This document shows positions 24,253-32,916 of a stretch of 64,000 nt of DNA, piece after piece. The stretch comes from Rhizobium leguminosarum bv. trifolii WSM1325 (GTDB taxonomy: Bacteria; Pseudomonadota; Alphaproteobacteria; Rhizobiales; Rhizobiaceae). The position numbers and the translations under genes were made by a program. The notes below the pieces were generated by a model. That model had not been told where the DNA came from, made no database searches, and worked only from the letters and a program-made list of their open reading frames with translations. The stretch covers positions 868,001-932,000 of the forward strand of contig CP001622.1 of NCBI GenBank assembly GCA_000023185.1. The letters run 5' to 3'. Within the stretch, counting starts at the first letter, position 1. Each line of letters opens with the position of its first letter.

Positions 24253-24982
24253 GATCGCGATAGGGTTTCAGCTGTTCAGCCGTCATCTCCGCCGGCACGA
24301 TCAGCCCCGCCACCTCGGAAATGCCAAGCACGGGGCAGGGCGAGACGAGGTCGAACTTCTCCTCGGTCAGCAGCACATGCGTTTCAGCCGCGCAGCGGGC
24401 GATGTGCCGCTTGATCGCCGCTTCCTCGAAATCGCCGGTGGAAAGCCCGTGCACCGGATGGGCGGCCGTCACCCCGAGGAAGAAGAGGTCGGGGCGAAGC
24501 TGCGAGATCGCCGCCATCGCCGCTGCCCCCGTCGCCACCATCGAATGTTTGTAGAGCCGTCCGCCGGCGAGGATCACCTCGGCTGTCGGGTGGTGTTCCA
24601 GTTCGGCGGCAATCGTCGGGCTGTGGGTCGCAACCGTCAGCGGCATGTCGCGCGGCAAGTGCCTGGCGATCTCCGCCGTCGTCGTGCCGCCGTCGAGGAA
24701 GATCATCTGACCGGGCTTCACCATCGCCGCCGCCGCCGCCCCCAGCCGTGCCTTGATCTGCGACGAGACGCTGCGCCGGGCGGTAAAATCCGGCAGATCA
24801 GGCGCCAGCGGCATCGCCCCGCCATGCACTCGTTTCAACAGCCCCTCCGCCGCCATTTCCCGGAGGTCACGCCGGATAGTGTCCTCCGAAAGCGCGAAAT
24901 CCTCGGCGACGCGTTTAGCGATCACCTGGCCGTCACGGCGCAGGATGTCGAGAATGAGGGCCTTGCGTTGGGTTGTCAGCAT
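24227..24982 (-). CDS. DeoR-family transcriptional regulator
   Basis: This 251-residue DeoR protein has an N-terminal helix-turn-helix (TTQRKALILDILRRDGQVIAKRVAEDFALSEDTIRRDLREM). The sugar-phosphate-sensing C-terminal domain includes MIFLDGGTTTAEIARHL and the LFFLGVTAAHPVHGLSTGDFEE segment. Such regulators usually repress sugar-use genes and respond to phosphorylated sugars. It is divergent from a DUF4406 gene, and repeated TGCACGA motifs fill the gap between them, suggesting autoregulation and control of that gene. Confidence 0.9.
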   Translation of the reverse strand: MLTTQRKALILDILRRDGQVIAKRVAEDFALSEDTIRRDLREMAAEGLLKRVHGGAMPLAPDLPDFTARRSVSSQIKARLGAAAAAMVKPGQMIFLDGGTTTAEIARHLPRDMPLTVATHSPTIAAELEHHPTAEVILAGGRLYKHSMVATGAAAMAAISQLRPDLFFLGVTAAHPVHGLSTGDFEEAAIKRHIARCAAETHVLLTEEKFDLVSPCPVLGISEVAGLIVPAEMTAEQLKPYRDLNGAIAAA

Positions 24983-24990
24983 CGTCTCTC

Positions 24991-25077
24991 TGCACGAAAT
25001 TAAACATAATAGCCCGATATTGCACGAATTGACTCGACATTCAAGAAATATCGTGCATTTTCACGAAATCCCGTGCA
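24991..25077. promoter_or_regulatory. Array of TGCACGA half-sites between DeoR and DUF4406 genes
   Basis: TGCACGA at 24991-24997 and 25021-25027, its reverse complement TCGTGCA at 25051-25057, CACGAAAT at 25062 and CGTGCA at 25072-25077. The first three start exactly 30 bp apart, about three DNA turns, as expected for cooperative binding of a DeoR oligomer. Confidence 0.65.
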
Positions 25078-25125
25078 TGAGGCCGGGAAAATGCTCACGC
25101 ATAAAGCGGAGCGAAGGAGTGGATC

Positions 25126-25482
25126 ATGTTGATTTTGATTGCCGGGCCCTATCGGTCCGGAACGGGCGACGACCCGGAAAAGATGGCCGCCAACCTGAAG
25201 CGGCTGGAAGCGCCCTCGCACGCGCTGTTTCAGGCCGGCCATGTGCCGATGATCGGCGAATGGGTGGCCCTGCCGATCTGGCACGCCGCCGGCGGCCGGT
25301 CGGTCGGCGATGCACTCTACGAAGAGATCTTCCACCCGGTCGCCGGCCGGCTGCTGCAGCTCTGCGAGGGCGTGCTGCGCCTGCCGGGCGATTCCAAGGG
25401 AGCTGATAACGACGTCCGCATCGCCCGGGAACGCGGCATCCCGGTCTGGCACCGGCTGGAGGATGTGCCGGGCTGCGGCTGA
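25126..25482 (+). CDS. DUF4406-like protein (nucleoside 2-deoxyribosyltransferase-like fold)
   Basis: This 118-residue protein starts MLILIAGPYRSGTGDDPEKM, the beta-strand plus GPYRSG loop of DUF4406 and related deoxyribosyltransferase-like folds. It ends ADNDVRIARERGIPVWHRLED, where the conserved Asp-x-x-x-Ala-x-x-x-Gly block lies. Family members may handle nucleotide or nucleoside derivatives, but no reaction is established. It is divergent from the DeoR gene and probably its target; that would suit a role in (deoxy)ribose or nucleoside metabolism. A GAAGGAG ribosome-binding site precedes the start. Confidence 0.8.
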   Translation: MLILIAGPYRSGTGDDPEKMAANLKRLEAPSHALFQAGHVPMIGEWVALPIWHAAGGRSVGDALYEEIFHPVAGRLLQLCEGVLRLPGDSKGADNDVRIARERGIPVWHRLEDVPGCG

Positions 25483-25567
25483 GGGTGCGTGTTTTCTCTC
25501 CGGAGGGAGAAGGGGCACCTATCGTATCCGGCTGCGTTGGCTGACAAGGCGAGTTAGTGCAAGATCT

Positions 25568-25706
25568 GCCCCTCACCCTAACCCTCTCCCCGTAAAAACG
25601 GGGCGAGGGGACGTGGCAAACGCAGCGTCGAGGTCGGGGAAAGCCGGTGCGGCATGTCCCTTCTCCCCGCAAGCGGGGAGAAGGTGGCGGCAGCCGGATG
25701 AGGGGC
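25568..25706 (-). repeat. Long intergenic repeat (CCCCTCATCC family), copy C, inverted
   Basis: Read on the plus strand it starts CCCCTCACCCTAACCC and ends GCCGGATGAGGGGC, the reverse of copies A and B. It occupies much of the 361-bp gap between DUF4406 and GST genes; the rest (25707-25843) is the GST promoter region. Confidence 0.82.
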
Positions 25707-25843
25707 GCGGCGCGGCACACCGATCATGCTCTCACACTCGCACGCACCCACCCTTGTCCCGATGGAGAAGCAAAACCCAATCCCACCAGTTCCGACCCGC
25801 GCACCCCTACGCTATAACCCTTGCCGAAAGGGAGTCGAGAACC

Positions 25844-26464
25844 ATGCTGACACTATACTACGCTCCGGGAACCTGCGCGCTCGCAAGCCTTATTGCCCTG
25901 GAAGAATCCGGCCTGGCCTTCGAAGTCAAGAAGATCAGCCTCCGCGATGGCGAGCAGCGCTCGCCGGATTATCTGAAGATCAACCCGAAGGGCCGGGTGC
26001 CGGCACTGGTCACCGATTATGGCGTGCTGACGGAAACGCCGGCGATCTTGGCCTATATCGCCCAGAGCGCGCCGGCCGCCAAGCTGGCGCCGCTTGACGA
26101 TCCTTTCGAGTTTGCCAGGCTGCAGTCCTTCAACAGCTATATCTGCTCGACCGTGCATGTGAACCATGCGCATCGCCCGCGCGGCTCGCGCTGGGCGGAC
26201 GAGCCGGCGGCCATCGAGGCGATGAAGGCCAAGGTGCCGCAGAATATGGTCGATTGTTTCACGTTGATCGAGCAGACGATGTTCGAAGGCCCATGGGTGA
26301 TGGGCGAAGCCTATTCGCTCGCCGATCCCTATCTCTTCGTCATGACCGACTGGCTGCCGTCGGACGGCGTCGATCCCGCCCGCTTCGAAAAGGCGAGCGA
26401 CCACCACGCCCGCATGCTGCAGCGCCCCGCCGTCCAGCGGGCGCTGGCCTACGATCGGGCCTGA
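25844..26464 (+). CDS. Glutathione S-transferase family protein
   Basis: This 206-residue protein has an N-terminal thioredoxin-like domain (MLTLYYAPGTCALASLIALEE, then NPKGRVPALV with the cis-Pro, and ETPAILAYIA binding glutathione). An all-helical C-terminal domain follows, with GPWVMGEAYSLADPYLF, the usual N-capping box. The beta-class signature (YYAPGTCALAS) suggests C10 can bind glutathione. It is cytoplasmic; the substrate is unknown. GGGAG lies 10 bases before ATG 25844. It overlaps the end of the convergent MmcQ-like gene by 16 bp. Confidence 0.9.
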   Translation: MLTLYYAPGTCALASLIALEESGLAFEVKKISLRDGEQRSPDYLKINPKGRVPALVTDYGVLTETPAILAYIAQSAPAAKLAPLDDPFEFARLQSFNSYICSTVHVNHAHRPRGSRWADEPAAIEAMKAKVPQNMVDCFTLIEQTMFEGPWVMGEAYSLADPYLFVMTDWLPSDGVDPARFEKASDHHARMLQRPAVQRALAYDRA

Positions 26465-26814
26465 TCGTTAAAACCGTCGGCAAGCTTCTTCGGCGCCCGG
26501 AACAGCCAGGCGCCGATCAGCCGCAACCGCAATTCCTCGTCGCTGATCACGGCGGCGCGCACCGGCAGATGCGGCCAGCCGACATAATGATCGGTTTGAA
26601 AATAGACGTCAGGCGCCATCTCCAGCAGGTGATCCTTGTCGTCGAGCGAAATCGAGATCACGATCGTCTCGGCATTCTTCACCGCAACGAAACTCTTGCC
26701 GCCGACCTTCAGCGCCGGATTGCCGTAGGAGGTGCTCTCCTCGACATCAGGCAGCCCGGCTTCCGCCGCCAGCCGCTTCAGGCGTTCGAAGATTGCATCG
26801 ACATTGCCGGCCAT
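26449..26814 (-). CDS. MmcQ/YjbR-family protein
   Basis: This 121-residue protein has the CyaY-like MmcQ/YjbR fold: an N-terminal helix FERLKRLAAEAGLPDVEE, a YGNPALKVGGKSFVAV strand pair, TDHYVGWPHLPVR and a C-terminal helix with RLIGAWLFRAPKKL. The family has double-wing DNA-binding-like topology but no established function. It is probably monocistronic; its 3' end overlaps the GST gene by 16 bp. Confidence 0.85.
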   Translation of the reverse strand: MAGNVDAIFERLKRLAAEAGLPDVEESTSYGNPALKVGGKSFVAVKNAETIVISISLDDKDHLLEMAPDVYFQTDHYVGWPHLPVRAAVISDEELRLRLIGAWLFRAPKKLADGFNDQARS

Positions 26815-26852
26815 GGTTCCGCCCTTTCTGCCAGGGCGAACCTACCATATCT

Positions 26853-27053
26853 TCAGGCGCATTTCGCCAGCGGCGGCTTGGCCTCTTTGGGAAAGCCGGC
26901 CGGCATCCCGAGCGGCAGATCGGCGATTTCGCGCATCGACATGCGCTCGACCTCAGGATGCCGCAACGGATCGTCCTTCCAGGCAGGAGAATCTGCAATT
27001 TCCGCACTGCCCAGATGAAGGACGGGCCTCAAGAAAAACTTCAGCAACGACAT
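26853..27053 (-). CDS. Small hypothetical protein
   Basis: This 66-codon frame starts MSLLKFFLRPVLHLGSAEIA and continues with a charged segment (DDPLRHPEVERMSMREIADL) and a Pro/Lys-rich end. The start at ATG 27053 is preferred to ATG 27092. I do not recognise a family. Codon use fits the neighbours and the reading is free of the patterns of repeat-derived frames, but support is limited. Confidence 0.5.
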   Translation of the reverse strand: MSLLKFFLRPVLHLGSAEIADSPAWKDDPLRHPEVERMSMREIADLPLGMPAGFPKEAKPPLAKCA

Positions 27054-27228
27054 GGCATGCCTCGCTTTCTTCCGTGGCGTGGATGTGATCACCCCAGCGG
27101 CTCACGCCTCCGAGTAATCCTAACTGGCCGACGCTCTGCGTTGGAATGGATTGCCTATGCTTGCAATGTCGGCCCCAGCAGGCAGATTTTCAATTGAGAA
27201 TAACGCTGAGCCGGTATAGAAAAACTAT

Positions 27229-28125
27229 ATGAAGAACTTGAATATGGTCCATCTCAACGGCCTGCGCGCGCTGGAGGCCGTCGGTCGTCTCGGCTCGCTC
27301 CAGGCCGCCGCCGACGAACTCGGCGTCTCGGTTGGCGCCGTCAGCCAGCAGGTCATCAAGGCCGAAGCCCAGCTTGGTCAGGTGATCTTCGAGCGCACCG
27401 CCAGGGGCATGATCGCCACCGAAGCCGGCCGGCCGGTGCTCCTGGCGCTCGACGAGGGTTTTGCTCGTCTTTCGGCAGCGGTGTCGATCGCGAGCCGCAA
27501 GGACGATACGATCCTGACGATCTCGGTGGCGCCGGTTTTCGCCGCCCGCTGGCTCGTCTACCGGCTGGATCGATTCGCCGAGCGCCATCCCGACATCAAG
27601 CTGCGGCTGGATGCGACGACCAATCTCGTCAATCCGGCGCTTTGTGATGTCGATATCGGCATCCGCGTCGGCAACGGCAAATGGCCGGATGTGAAGGCTG
27701 AACTGCTGCTGGCACAGGAGGTCTTTCCCGTCTGTTCCCCTGATATGGCCGCGACATTGAAAGAGCCCGCCGATATCCTCCAACTGCCTGCCATCATCGA
27801 TGGCCATGCCATGTTCACCTGGGAGGTCTGGATGCGCGAGGTCGGACTATCAGGTGCCACGCTTTCGACTCGCCACGTCTTCAACGATGCCTCGCTCTGC
27901 CTCGATGCGGCGATTGCAGGCCAGGGCGTTATGCTCGCCTGGCAGACCCTTGCCGCCTTTGCGCTCGCCGAAGGCCGGCTCGCCGCCCCTTTCGGCATTC
28001 GCGCGCCGACCGGTTTCGGCCATTACTTCGTCACCGCTGAAGGCACGCGCGAGCCGAAGAAGGTGAAGGATTTCAAGGCCTGGATCCGTGAGGAAATGGC
28101 CGGCACGCTCGCCCTTTTCCCGTAG
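27229..28125 (+). CDS. LysR-family transcriptional regulator (GcvA-like)
   Basis: The 298-residue protein starts with the LysR helix-turn-helix (LNGLRALEAVGRLGSLQAAADELGVSVGAVSQQVIKAEAQLG). FERTARGMIATEAGRPVL follows, then a substrate-binding domain with VAPVFAARWLVYRLDRFAERHPDIKL, a pattern shared with GcvA/TrpI-type activators. The gene is convergent with a GST gene, and no divergent target is present: upstream lies a small hypothetical gene on the other strand. The ligand and targets are unknown. Confidence 0.9.
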   Translation: MKNLNMVHLNGLRALEAVGRLGSLQAAADELGVSVGAVSQQVIKAEAQLGQVIFERTARGMIATEAGRPVLLALDEGFARLSAAVSIASRKDDTILTISVAPVFAARWLVYRLDRFAERHPDIKLRLDATTNLVNPALCDVDIGIRVGNGKWPDVKAELLLAQEVFPVCSPDMAATLKEPADILQLPAIIDGHAMFTWEVWMREVGLSGATLSTRHVFNDASLCLDAAIAGQGVMLAWQTLAAFALAEGRLAAPFGIRAPTGFGHYFVTAEGTREPKKVKDFKAWIREEMAGTLALFP

Positions 28126-28128
28126 TCC

Positions 28129-28794
28129 TCAAACTTCGATCGGCTCCTTGCCGCGGGTCGCCTGCATCGCCTTGTAGGCCGGGCGGGTCTGGCAGCGCTC
28201 GATCCAGGCTTTGATATTCGGATGCGCATCGAACAGCGCCTCCTCGGTCTGGGCGTAGCGCAACACCTCGGCAAGGTTGAGATCGGCGACGGTAAAGCGG
28301 TCTCCGACGATCCATTGCCGGTCGGCGAGGTGGCCTTCGAGAACCGCCAGTGGCCTGCGTAGCGAGCGGCAGGCAACCGCGATCGTCTGTTGGCCGCCTT
28401 CGCTGTTTTCGAGCTCGTTATCATAGGTGAGTACGATCTTCACCGTATGTGGCTCGACCTCCGCAGCCGCCCAGACCGTCCACATCGTCAGCAATCCGTC
28501 TTCCTCGACGGTTTGGCCGGAAAGCGGTCCGCCATGTCTACGCGCGAGGTAAAGATTGATCGCCAGCGACTCGTGCATCACGAGGTCGCCATCCCGAATG
28601 CTGGGGATCTGCGCCATCGGGTTGACGGCAATGAATTCCGGCGAATGCGTGTTGAGCGGCGCATCCTCAGATAGCGGATCTGCCAGCCGCCTTGCCTGCA
28701 GCACCGGCACCGAGCGGAATTCGACCCCAAGCTCCTCCGCCATCCAATAGACGCGCGAGGCGCGCGACCGATAGACTCCGTAGATTGTCAGCAT
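28129..28794 (-). CDS. Glutathione S-transferase family protein
   Basis: This 221-residue protein has an N-terminal thioredoxin-like domain ([22 protein letters not shown]) with [31 protein letters not shown], the glutathione-binding strand and Glu-Ser pair. The helical C-terminal domain has [20 protein letters not shown]. Ser or Tyr at the start could serve as the activating residue. I choose ATG 28794, 8 bases from GAGGGG, over ATG 28800 and over a very long upstream in-frame extension that has no family match. It ends 3 bp from the convergent LysR gene. Confidence 0.88.
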   Translation of the reverse strand: MLTIYGVYRSRASRVYWMAEELGVEFRSVPVLQARRLADPLSEDAPLNTHSPEFIAVNPMAQIPSIRDGDLVMHESLAINLYLARRHGGPLSGQTVEEDGLLTMWTVWAAAEVEPHTVKIVLTYDNELENSEGGQQTIAVACRSLRRPLAVLEGHLADRQWIVGDRFTVADLNLAEVLRYAQTEEALFDAHPNIKAWIERCQTRPAYKAMQATRGKEPIEV

Positions 28795-28892
28795 GTCCAT
28801 ATCCCCTCGATGTGTCCGGGAGACCGTAAATGCCGGATCGGCGTGGGAAAAGTCCTTGTGGCTGATGGGATGATGAAAGCTTTTGATGGCCT

Positions 28893-30278
28893 TCAGGAGA
28901 TACGGTTCCGCTCGACGGTCAGCTGCGCATAGGGCGAGCCGCCGCCCGCCATCTCGCCGGAGACTTTCTTCTCCCATTGGAAGCCTAACACCGCGCCTTC
29001 GGTGATCTCCTGGAAGATGTTGTCGGTGATGACGGCGGTCCCGGCGCCATCGGCGACCGAGACGGCGCAACCGACCGGGGCCCTGCGCACCACATTGCCT
29101 GTCACAACGACGTTGCGCAGATACGGACCCCAGCCGATCTGCAGCCCCCAGCGCGGCGCGCCCTCGATCACATTGCCTGAAATCAGCGTGTCGGCCTCGG
29201 CCGCAATGCCGATGCCGAAGCCGACCTCGTGTTGGTATGGGCCGCGCAGCGTCAGGTTGCGCACGACATTGCCGGTGACGCTTGCCAGCCGGCCGCCCTC
29301 GTCGAAATTGGCGATCGAAATGCCGTTTGCCGCCCCGTCGATCATGTTGGCGGAGACGACGGCGCCCTCGAAGGCGAATTCGACATAGATCGCCGTCTCG
29401 CCGGATCGCCGGCACTGGTTGCTGCTGATCTGGATGTCCGAGGCCGAATTGGCGCGGATCGCCGTAAACGCGCAATCGGAGATCTGGTTATTCACAACCA
29501 TCACCCCGTCGGCACGGAAGATGTTGATGCCGTTGCCGTTTTGCCCGGTGCCGCCGTCATTGGCGCGGATGTTGAAGATGCGGTTGCCGGAGACGATAGT
29601 GCCGTCCTCCGCCTTTTTCCAGCGGTGCACCAGGATGCCGCCATTGCCGCAATCCGAGACCGTGTTGCCGGTGACCGACAGGGCGCTGGAATCCACTGCG
29701 TAAAGCCCGGATTGGGCAGCCCCCGAGATCCGGCTGCGCTCGATCCGCCCGCCGCAGCGCTCCAGTTGCAGGCCGTGTTTGCGGCTGCCGCCGATCTCGC
29801 AATTGTCGATCAGCACCTCGTCGACGCCGGTGAATTGCAAAAGCCCGCCGGCATAATCGCCAAGCCAGCGGTTGCCGCCGTCGATGACGAGATTGGAAAG
29901 CTCGATGCGCCGCACGTTCTCGGCCGAAAAGAGATGGCCGTCGCCGGTATAGACGATCCGCGAGGCGCCGGGCACGCCAGTGATACGCGTATTGTCCGGC
30001 AAAGTGAGGTTGGAGACCCGGTAGGTGCCGGGCGGCAGGAACACCGGCACGTTCTCGCGCGCCGCCCGTTCGATCATCTGCTCAAGGTTGCCGGTCTTGC
30101 GGTCGCCGCTTTGGGGAATGGCGCGATATTCCACCGCGTCGATCGCCCCGCGCAGATCGGGCTGACCGGCTGCCGTCCGCGGCGAGGCGAGGGCGCGCGA
30201 TGCCCCTCCCGCAACGGCCGAGGCAGCGAGGAATAAAAGCATGTCGCGGCGTGAAGGCATCCGGGGATCACTTGTCAT
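28893..30278 (-). CDS. Tat-exported right-handed beta-helix protein (TIGR03808-like)
   Basis: The protein (461 residues from ATG 30278) begins with a twin-arginine signal, [20 protein letters not shown], followed by Ala-rich cleavage sequence. It continues with many 20-25-residue repeats rich in Asn, Gly and Val (for example [15 protein letters not shown] and [14 protein letters not shown]), the coil pattern of pectate-lyase-like parallel beta-helices. It would fold in the periplasm; such folds bind or cut polysaccharides, but no catalytic residues are identified. ATG 30260 is an alternative start. It is divergent from the PAS-GGDEF-EAL gene, separated by 187 bp. Confidence 0.87.
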   Translation of the reverse strand: MTSDPRMPSRRDMLLFLAASAVAGGASRALASPRTAAGQPDLRGAIDAVEYRAIPQSGDRKTGNLEQMIERAARENVPVFLPPGTYRVSNLTLPDNTRITGVPGASRIVYTGDGHLFSAENVRRIELSNLVIDGGNRWLGDYAGGLLQFTGVDEVLIDNCEIGGSRKHGLQLERCGGRIERSRISGAAQSGLYAVDSSALSVTGNTVSDCGNGGILVHRWKKAEDGTIVSGNRIFNIRANDGGTGQNGNGINIFRADGVMVVNNQISDCAFTAIRANSASDIQISSNQCRRSGETAIYVEFAFEGAVVSANMIDGAANGISIANFDEGGRLASVTGNVVRNLTLRGPYQHEVGFGIGIAAEADTLISGNVIEGAPRWGLQIGWGPYLRNVVVTGNVVRRAPVGCAVSVADGAGTAVITDNIFQEITEGAVLGFQWEKKVSGEMAGGGSPYAQLTVERNRIS

Positions 30279-30465
30279 AGCGCGCCCGTAGCAGGAAACG
30301 TGCCAGGCGCGCATGTATTCTTTTGGCACAAGCTTGGCAAAGGCCGGCGAAATTGCAGTTGTGACCGAGCGCGACGGCAGGATATCGCCGCTTATATTGT
30401 CGTCTTGTTCACCCTTTCATTTAAGCAAGCCGAAGGAAATGAGGACTACTTTTAAGGGAATTTCT

Positions 30466-32811
30466 ATGATGACGGTACGGGATACGGCCTTCGGCCGCAG
30501 GGGGAATGGCGTCATGCGCGAATTGGGTGCCAGGCGATGGGAATCAACCGATGCCCTGACGGCCGAAACGCGGCGTATCGTCGCCGCGACGGAGGCAATG
30601 ATGGCATCGACCGCCCACCACCTTTCCGAGGGCATCGAGAACCTGCGCCTCAAGGAAATCGTCCACGAACTTCCGGATTTTCTCTACGTCAAGGATCGTG
30701 ACAGCCGCTTCGTCTTCGCCAATACAGTCACCGCCAGCAGCCTTGGCCTGGAGAGCGCTGCGCTGATCACCGGCAAGCGCGATTTCGACCTGTTCGATTT
30801 CGAGACGGCGCTCCACCATTTCGATATTGAGCAGCAGATCATGACGACCGGCGAAGCCCGCATCGACATGGAGGAATCCTACGTCTTTCCCGGCAGCAGA
30901 AGACCGATATGCCGGCTGACCTCGAAGATACCCCTGCGCAACGATCGCGGCGAAATCGTCGGTCTGATCGGTGTTTCCCGTGATATCACCGAACGCAAGC
31001 GCCAGGAGGATCTGCATCGCGGCCAGGCGAGCCTGCTCGAAATGATCGCCCGCAACGAGCCGCTGCCGATGATCCTCGAGGCGCTCGTGCTGATGATCGA
31101 GGCGCAACTGACCGGGATCGACGGATCGGTGCTGCTGCTCGACAGCGAGGGCACCAGGCTCTATCACGGCGCCTCTCCCAATCTGCCCGGCGGCTACAGC
31201 CGCCTCATCGATGGTGTCACGATCGGTCCCAAGGTCGGCTCCTGCGGCACCGCCGCCTGGCGCGGTCAGACCGTGATCGTCGACGACGTGATGAGTGATC
31301 CGCTCTGGGAGGATTTTCGCGCCCTGATCGCCCCGTTCGGCTTCCGCTCCTGCTGGTCGACGCCGATCGCCACCTCACAGAACAACGTGCTCGGCACTTT
31401 CGCGCTCTATTCCAGGGAAGTCCGCCGTCCCACCGACCACGAGATGACGCTGGTGGCGCTCGCCACCCATATCGCCGGCATCGCCATCGAGCGCAAGCGT
31501 GTCGACGACCGCATTCATTTCATGGCCCATCATGACGATCTGACGGGCCTGCCGAACCGCGCCTTCCTCAAGGAACGGCTGGCGAGCATCCTCGACCAGG
31601 CCCGGCGCAACAACCGCAAGGTGACCGTCGCCTATATCGATCTCGACAATTTCAAGGACATCAATGACGGCCGCGGCCACGCTGCCGGCGACGAGGTGCT
31701 GAAGGAGATCGCCACCCGCATGGCCAATAGCGTCAGGGCGTCTGATATGGTGGTACGACTCGGCGGCGACGAATTCCTCGTCGTGCTCGTCCACCAGTCA
31801 AGTCACGATGCCGGCATCACGCGCCGCCTTCGCGAGCTGCAGAAGGCGATCAACCGGCCGATTCGCGGGGCGGACGGCGAAATCACCATCACCTCGAGCA
31901 TCGGCGTTGCCGCCTTCCCCTTCGATGGCGCAACCTCGGAAGAGCTCCTCGCCAATGCCGACCGCGCCATGTACCGCGCCAAGGAACTCGGCCGCAACAC
32001 ATTGCAACATCACGAAGGCGGCAGCACGCCGGTCGGAATGCCGCTCGGCGAGCACGAAGAATTGCATCAGGCGATCACCGGCGACCAGCTGTTCCTCCAA
32101 TACCAGCCGCAGGTTGATGTCGCCACCGGCCGCATCACCGGCCTCGAGGCGCTGGTGCGCTGGAACCATCCGGCAAAGGGCAGGGTGCCGCCGGTCAATT
32201 TCATTCCGCTCGCCGAAGAGACCGGCCTGATCGTTCCCCTCGGTCTCTGGGTACTGAACGAGGCCTGCCGCCAGGCGCGCCAATGGCAGGACATGGGCCT
32301 GGCGCCGCTGACAATCGCCGTCAATGTCTCGGCCAAACAGTTCGCCGATCCGGACTTCGCAACCCATGTCGCCGAGGCGCTCGAGCGCCACCGCCTGCAG
32401 TCCCGCTGGCTGGAGCTTGAAGTCACCGAAAGCGTGGTGATGCAGAATGCCGAACGCGCGCTTGCCATGATGGAAACGCTGCGGGGGCTGGGCGTGCGCC
32501 TGTCGATCGACGATTTCGGCTCCGGCTATTCCAGCCTGGCGGCGCTGAAGACCTTCCCTTTCGACCGCCTGAAGATGGACCGCTCGCTGGTCGAGGCCCT
32601 GCCGGGCGACAAGACCGCAGTCGCCATCGCCTCGGCGGTCATTTCGCTGGCGCAGACGCTGAAGCTCTCGGTTCTCGCCGAAGGCGTCGAAACCGACGCC
32701 CAGATGGATTTCCTGCGCCAGGCCCACTGCGAGGAGGCGCAAGGCTTCCGCTTCTCCAAACCGGTCTCACCGGAGGAGATCCCGGCATTGCTGCGGGCGC
32801 GTAGTCTTTAG
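30466..32811 (+). CDS. PAS-GAF-GGDEF-EAL cyclic-di-GMP signalling protein
   Basis: This 781-residue soluble protein has a PAS domain (about 62-178, with DRDSRFVFANTVTASSLG and the PAC end GVSRDITERKRQ). A GAF domain follows (about 185-345, VGSCGTAAWRGQTVIVDD), then a diguanylate cyclase domain with GGDEF at 433-437 and an intact RxxD inhibitory site at 424-427 (RASD). The EAL domain has EAL at 561-563, DDFGSGYSSL and AEGVET. Both catalytic signatures are intact, so it could make and degrade cyclic-di-GMP under PAS/GAF control. AAGGGA sits 6 bases before ATG 30466; the longer frame is rejected. There are no membrane helices. Confidence 0.94.
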   Translation: MMTVRDTAFGRRGNGVMRELGARRWESTDALTAETRRIVAATEAMMASTAHHLSEGIENLRLKEIVHELPDFLYVKDRDSRFVFANTVTASSLGLESAALITGKRDFDLFDFETALHHFDIEQQIMTTGEARIDMEESYVFPGSRRPICRLTSKIPLRNDRGEIVGLIGVSRDITERKRQEDLHRGQASLLEMIARNEPLPMILEALVLMIEAQLTGIDGSVLLLDSEGTRLYHGASPNLPGGYSRLIDGVTIGPKVGSCGTAAWRGQTVIVDDVMSDPLWEDFRALIAPFGFRSCWSTPIATSQNNVLGTFALYSREVRRPTDHEMTLVALATHIAGIAIERKRVDDRIHFMAHHDDLTGLPNRAFLKERLASILDQARRNNRKVTVAYIDLDNFKDINDGRGHAAGDEVLKEIATRMANSVRASDMVVRLGGDEFLVVLVHQSSHDAGITRRLRELQKAINRPIRGADGEITITSSIGVAAFPFDGATSEELLANADRAMYRAKELGRNTLQHHEGGSTPVGMPLGEHEELHQAITGDQLFLQYQPQVDVATGRITGLEALVRWNHPAKGRVPPVNFIPLAEETGLIVPLGLWVLNEACRQARQWQDMGLAPLTIAVNVSAKQFADPDFATHVAEALERHRLQSRWLELEVTESVVMQNAERALAMMETLRGLGVRLSIDDFGSGYSSLAALKTFPFDRLKMDRSLVEALPGDKTAVAIASAVISLAQTLKLSVLAEGVETDAQMDFLRQAHCEEAQGFRFSKPVSPEEIPALLRARSL

Positions 32812-32859
32812 TGCATGTCGGCCAAAAGTGTGCAGCGGTTTTGGGAGAACGACATGCAC
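32811..32859 (+). repeat. Palindromic element/hairpin at the 3' end of the GGDEF-EAL gene
   Basis: GTGCATGTCG (32811-32820) and CGACATGCAC (32850-32859) are perfect 10-bp arms. Their first base is the last base of the TAG stop codon. The loop contains AAAAGTGTGCAGCGGTTTTG, also present in the 57-bp repeats at 17874. It could serve as a terminator. Confidence 0.7.
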
Positions 32860-32916
32860 AAAAGGAAACATTGAAAGACGTCGCATCGATCAGGGCGATG
32901 TGAGGTCTTTCAAACC

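Noticed and set aside
28795..29475. N-terminal extension that would fuse a long Arg-rich region to the GST at 28129
   Set aside because: The extension is antisense-like to the beta-helix gene on the same strand in another frame, and the GST has its own ribosome-binding site and family start.
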